A DNA stretch of 64,000 nucleotides, taken from contig CP129491.1 in the NCBI GenBank assembly GCA_030584105.1, positions 2,046,001 to 2,110,000 on the forward strand, written 5' to 3'. The translations under genes were made by a program, and so were the position numbers. Source of the stretch: UTCHB3 sp002050155. GTDB lineage: Bacteria; Bacteroidota; Ignavibacteria; Ignavibacteriales; Ignavibacteriaceae. The notes beneath the pieces are model-generated. The model was given only the letters and a program-made list of their open reading frames with translations, did not search any database and was not told the origin of the DNA. Positions 63,132 to 64,000 of this stretch are shown here, one piece after another; the stretch's first letter is position 1, and each line of letters begins with the position of its first letter.

Positions 63132-63190
63132 TAACTTTACAGAAATGGCTATTATTACTTTGTACTATGTAACAATTTTGCAGAAATAAT
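63115..63190 (+). repeat. 3'-end echo of the amylase gene (58-bp offset)
   Basis: CAATTTTGC(T/A)GAAATAAT is present at 63115-63132, spanning the last codons and the stop, and again at 63173-63190 with one mismatch in 18. The echo reproduces 'ILxK' plus TAA in frame with itself. Confidence 0.75.
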
Positions 63191-63319
63191 GTAAAATCAG
63201 CCGCTCTTGCCAAACATTTACCACTCATTTCGGTATGATTGCCGTTCATCACATTTTTTGTTGATTTACACAAAAATTTTTAGCGTTTTTTTTTAATTTG
63301 CGTTTATAAAATGAATTAA

Positions 63320-63355
63320 GCGGCTGTTTGGGCGGGTATAACCCTCAGGCAGCCG
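63320..63355 (+). promoter_or_regulatory. Stem-loop in the leader of the last TonB receptor gene
   Basis: CGGCTG (63321-63326) pairs with CAGCCG (63350-63355), and inside it GGGT (63334-63337) can pair with ACCC (63341-63344). The structure ends 40 bases before the TTG start and leaves the ribosome-binding site AGGAG free. There is no T-run, so it is more likely a leader element than a terminator. No known riboswitch class is recognised. Confidence 0.4.
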
Positions 63356-63394
63356 ATAATCTATACGCACTAATTCCTCACCAGGAGATTAAAT

Positions 63395-64000
63395 TTGAGA
63401 TATTTGCTGTTACTGTTACTCCTCCTGCCAATTTCTCTTCTACCACAGGCAACCCCCGACCCCCAAACCGCCACAATCAGAGGTTTTGTTAACGATTCCA
63501 CAAACGGCGAACCCGTGATTTACGCAAATGTGATCGTTAAGGGAACGAAAATCGGCGCTTCTACCAACACTTCGGGCTACTATATCATCACGGCGGTTCC
63601 TCCGGGAAAGCAGACGATAATTTTCTCGATGATTGGCTATCAACCGTTGGAAGTTGAAGTGGTGCTGCCTGATAACAAAATCACTCAGATCGATGTGAAA
63701 CTCGTACCCACTTCTTATACCACACAGACACTCACCATCTTTGGTGAAAAATCTGTTGAAGAAAATGCAACCGACATCGGGCTTGAAAAAATTACAGCTC
63801 AGGAGATTAAAAACTTACCAAAAGGCGTTGAGGCTGATATCTTAAGAACCCTGCAGTATTCTTCGGGCGTCAGCACCACGGGCGATGTTACGGCAAGATA
63901 CTTTGTGCGCGGCAGCGATAACGAGCAAAATGTGGTGCTGCTGAACGGGGCTACAATCTATAATCCGTTTCACGCTCTTGGCATTTTTTCGGTGGTTGAC
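63395..64000 (+). CDS. TonB-dependent receptor (N-terminal part, runs off the window)
   Basis: 202 codons are visible from TTG 63395; CCAGGAGATT eight bases upstream gives a strong ribosome-binding site that decides this non-ATG start. Leu-rich signal peptide (1 to about 20), carboxypeptidase-regulatory-like domain (about 26-110, 'TIRGFVNDSTNGEPVIYANV', 'GYYIITAVPPGKQ'), then the start of a plug domain (about 125 onward, 'ARYFVRGSDNEQNVVLLNGA', 'YNPFHALGIFSVVD'). It probably takes up a substrate produced nearby, perhaps maltodextrins from the preceding amylase (inference from position only). Confidence 0.9.
   Translation, partial: MRYLLLLLLLLPISLLPQATPDPQTATIRGFVNDSTNGEPVIYANVIVKGTKIGASTNTSGYYIITAVPPGKQTIIFSMIGYQPLEVEVVLPDNKITQIDVKLVPTSYTTQTLTIFGEKSVEENATDIGLEKITAQEIKNLPKGVEADILRTLQYSSGVSTTGDVTARYFVRGSDNEQNVVLLNGATIYNPFHALGIFSVVD

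Noticed and set aside
1..64000. tRNA, rRNA, insertion sequences or prophage genes
   Set aside because: I looked for tRNA T-loop signatures, transposase motifs and phage modules and saw none that I could support by eye.

Overview
The window looks like a chromosomal segment of a member of the Bacteroidota/Chlorobi group, most likely the Ignavibacteria. The evidence is: at least eight secreted proteins ending in a type IX secretion (T9SS) type-A sorting domain with the 'YPNPFNP' signature; a PorV/PorQ-family protein; several TonB-dependent receptors with a carboxypeptidase-regulatory-like N-terminus; a Bacteroidota-like -7 element (TATCTTTG) at one gene; and a moderate-to-low GC content. This placement comes from family and motif recognition only. 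I see no rRNA, tRNA, CRISPR array, prophage or insertion sequence.

Layout. (1) 1-6837, minus strand: a TonB-dependent receptor, a 1170-residue T9SS cargo protein and a PorV/PorQ-like protein (cut by the window edge) form a tight operon. (2) 7001-20259, minus strand: a central-metabolism block in transcription order aceE, aceF, lpdA, a fused alpha/beta 2-oxoacid dehydrogenase E1, aconitase, then a BatA-like von Willebrand membrane protein. (3) 20507-26293, plus strand: an orphan PAS histidine kinase, a COG2509-type FAD dehydrogenase, and a toxin-antitoxin pair in which an XRE-ImmA/IrrE protease protein overlaps a MazF-like toxin gene. (4) 26362-33483, minus strand: DAHP synthase, a TPR lipo/secreted protein, and a MacB/Lol-like export system (two permeases, ATPase, membrane-fusion protein), divergent from an outer-membrane receptor at 33687-36146. 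(5) 36435-47377, minus strand: an accessory island of large secreted proteins (FG-GAP and parallel beta-helix) that carries a duplicated upstream module, a gene relic and a truncated paralogue. (6) 48370-55269: a PfkB-family sugar kinase gene broken by an in-frame TAA, an RmlD-like reductase, an AI-2E-family permease, a DUF72 protein, a DMT permease and a GlcD-like oxidase. (7) 55525-64000: secreted hydrolases with T9SS tails (M23 peptidase, reprolysin-like metalloprotease, alpha-amylase), a second DMT permease, and the start of another TonB receptor.

How the genes fit together: the metabolic block feeds acetyl-CoA to the TCA cycle. The receptor, PorV and T9SS cargo genes describe a cell that secretes and anchors hydrolases and takes up the products through TonB receptors.

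The most unusual features are: (a) the MazF toxin partnered with a three-part XRE + ImmA/IrrE protease + MazE-like-tail protein; (b) a recurrent pattern of short direct repeats offset by about 40-78 bp, several of which repeat the last codons of a gene just after its stop codon; (c) the duplicated promoter/leader modules and gene relics in the beta-helix/FG-GAP island; and (d) the nonsense-interrupted kinase gene. All computational checks proposed (BLAST/HMM searches, genome-wide repeat statistics, RNA folding) could not be run here.
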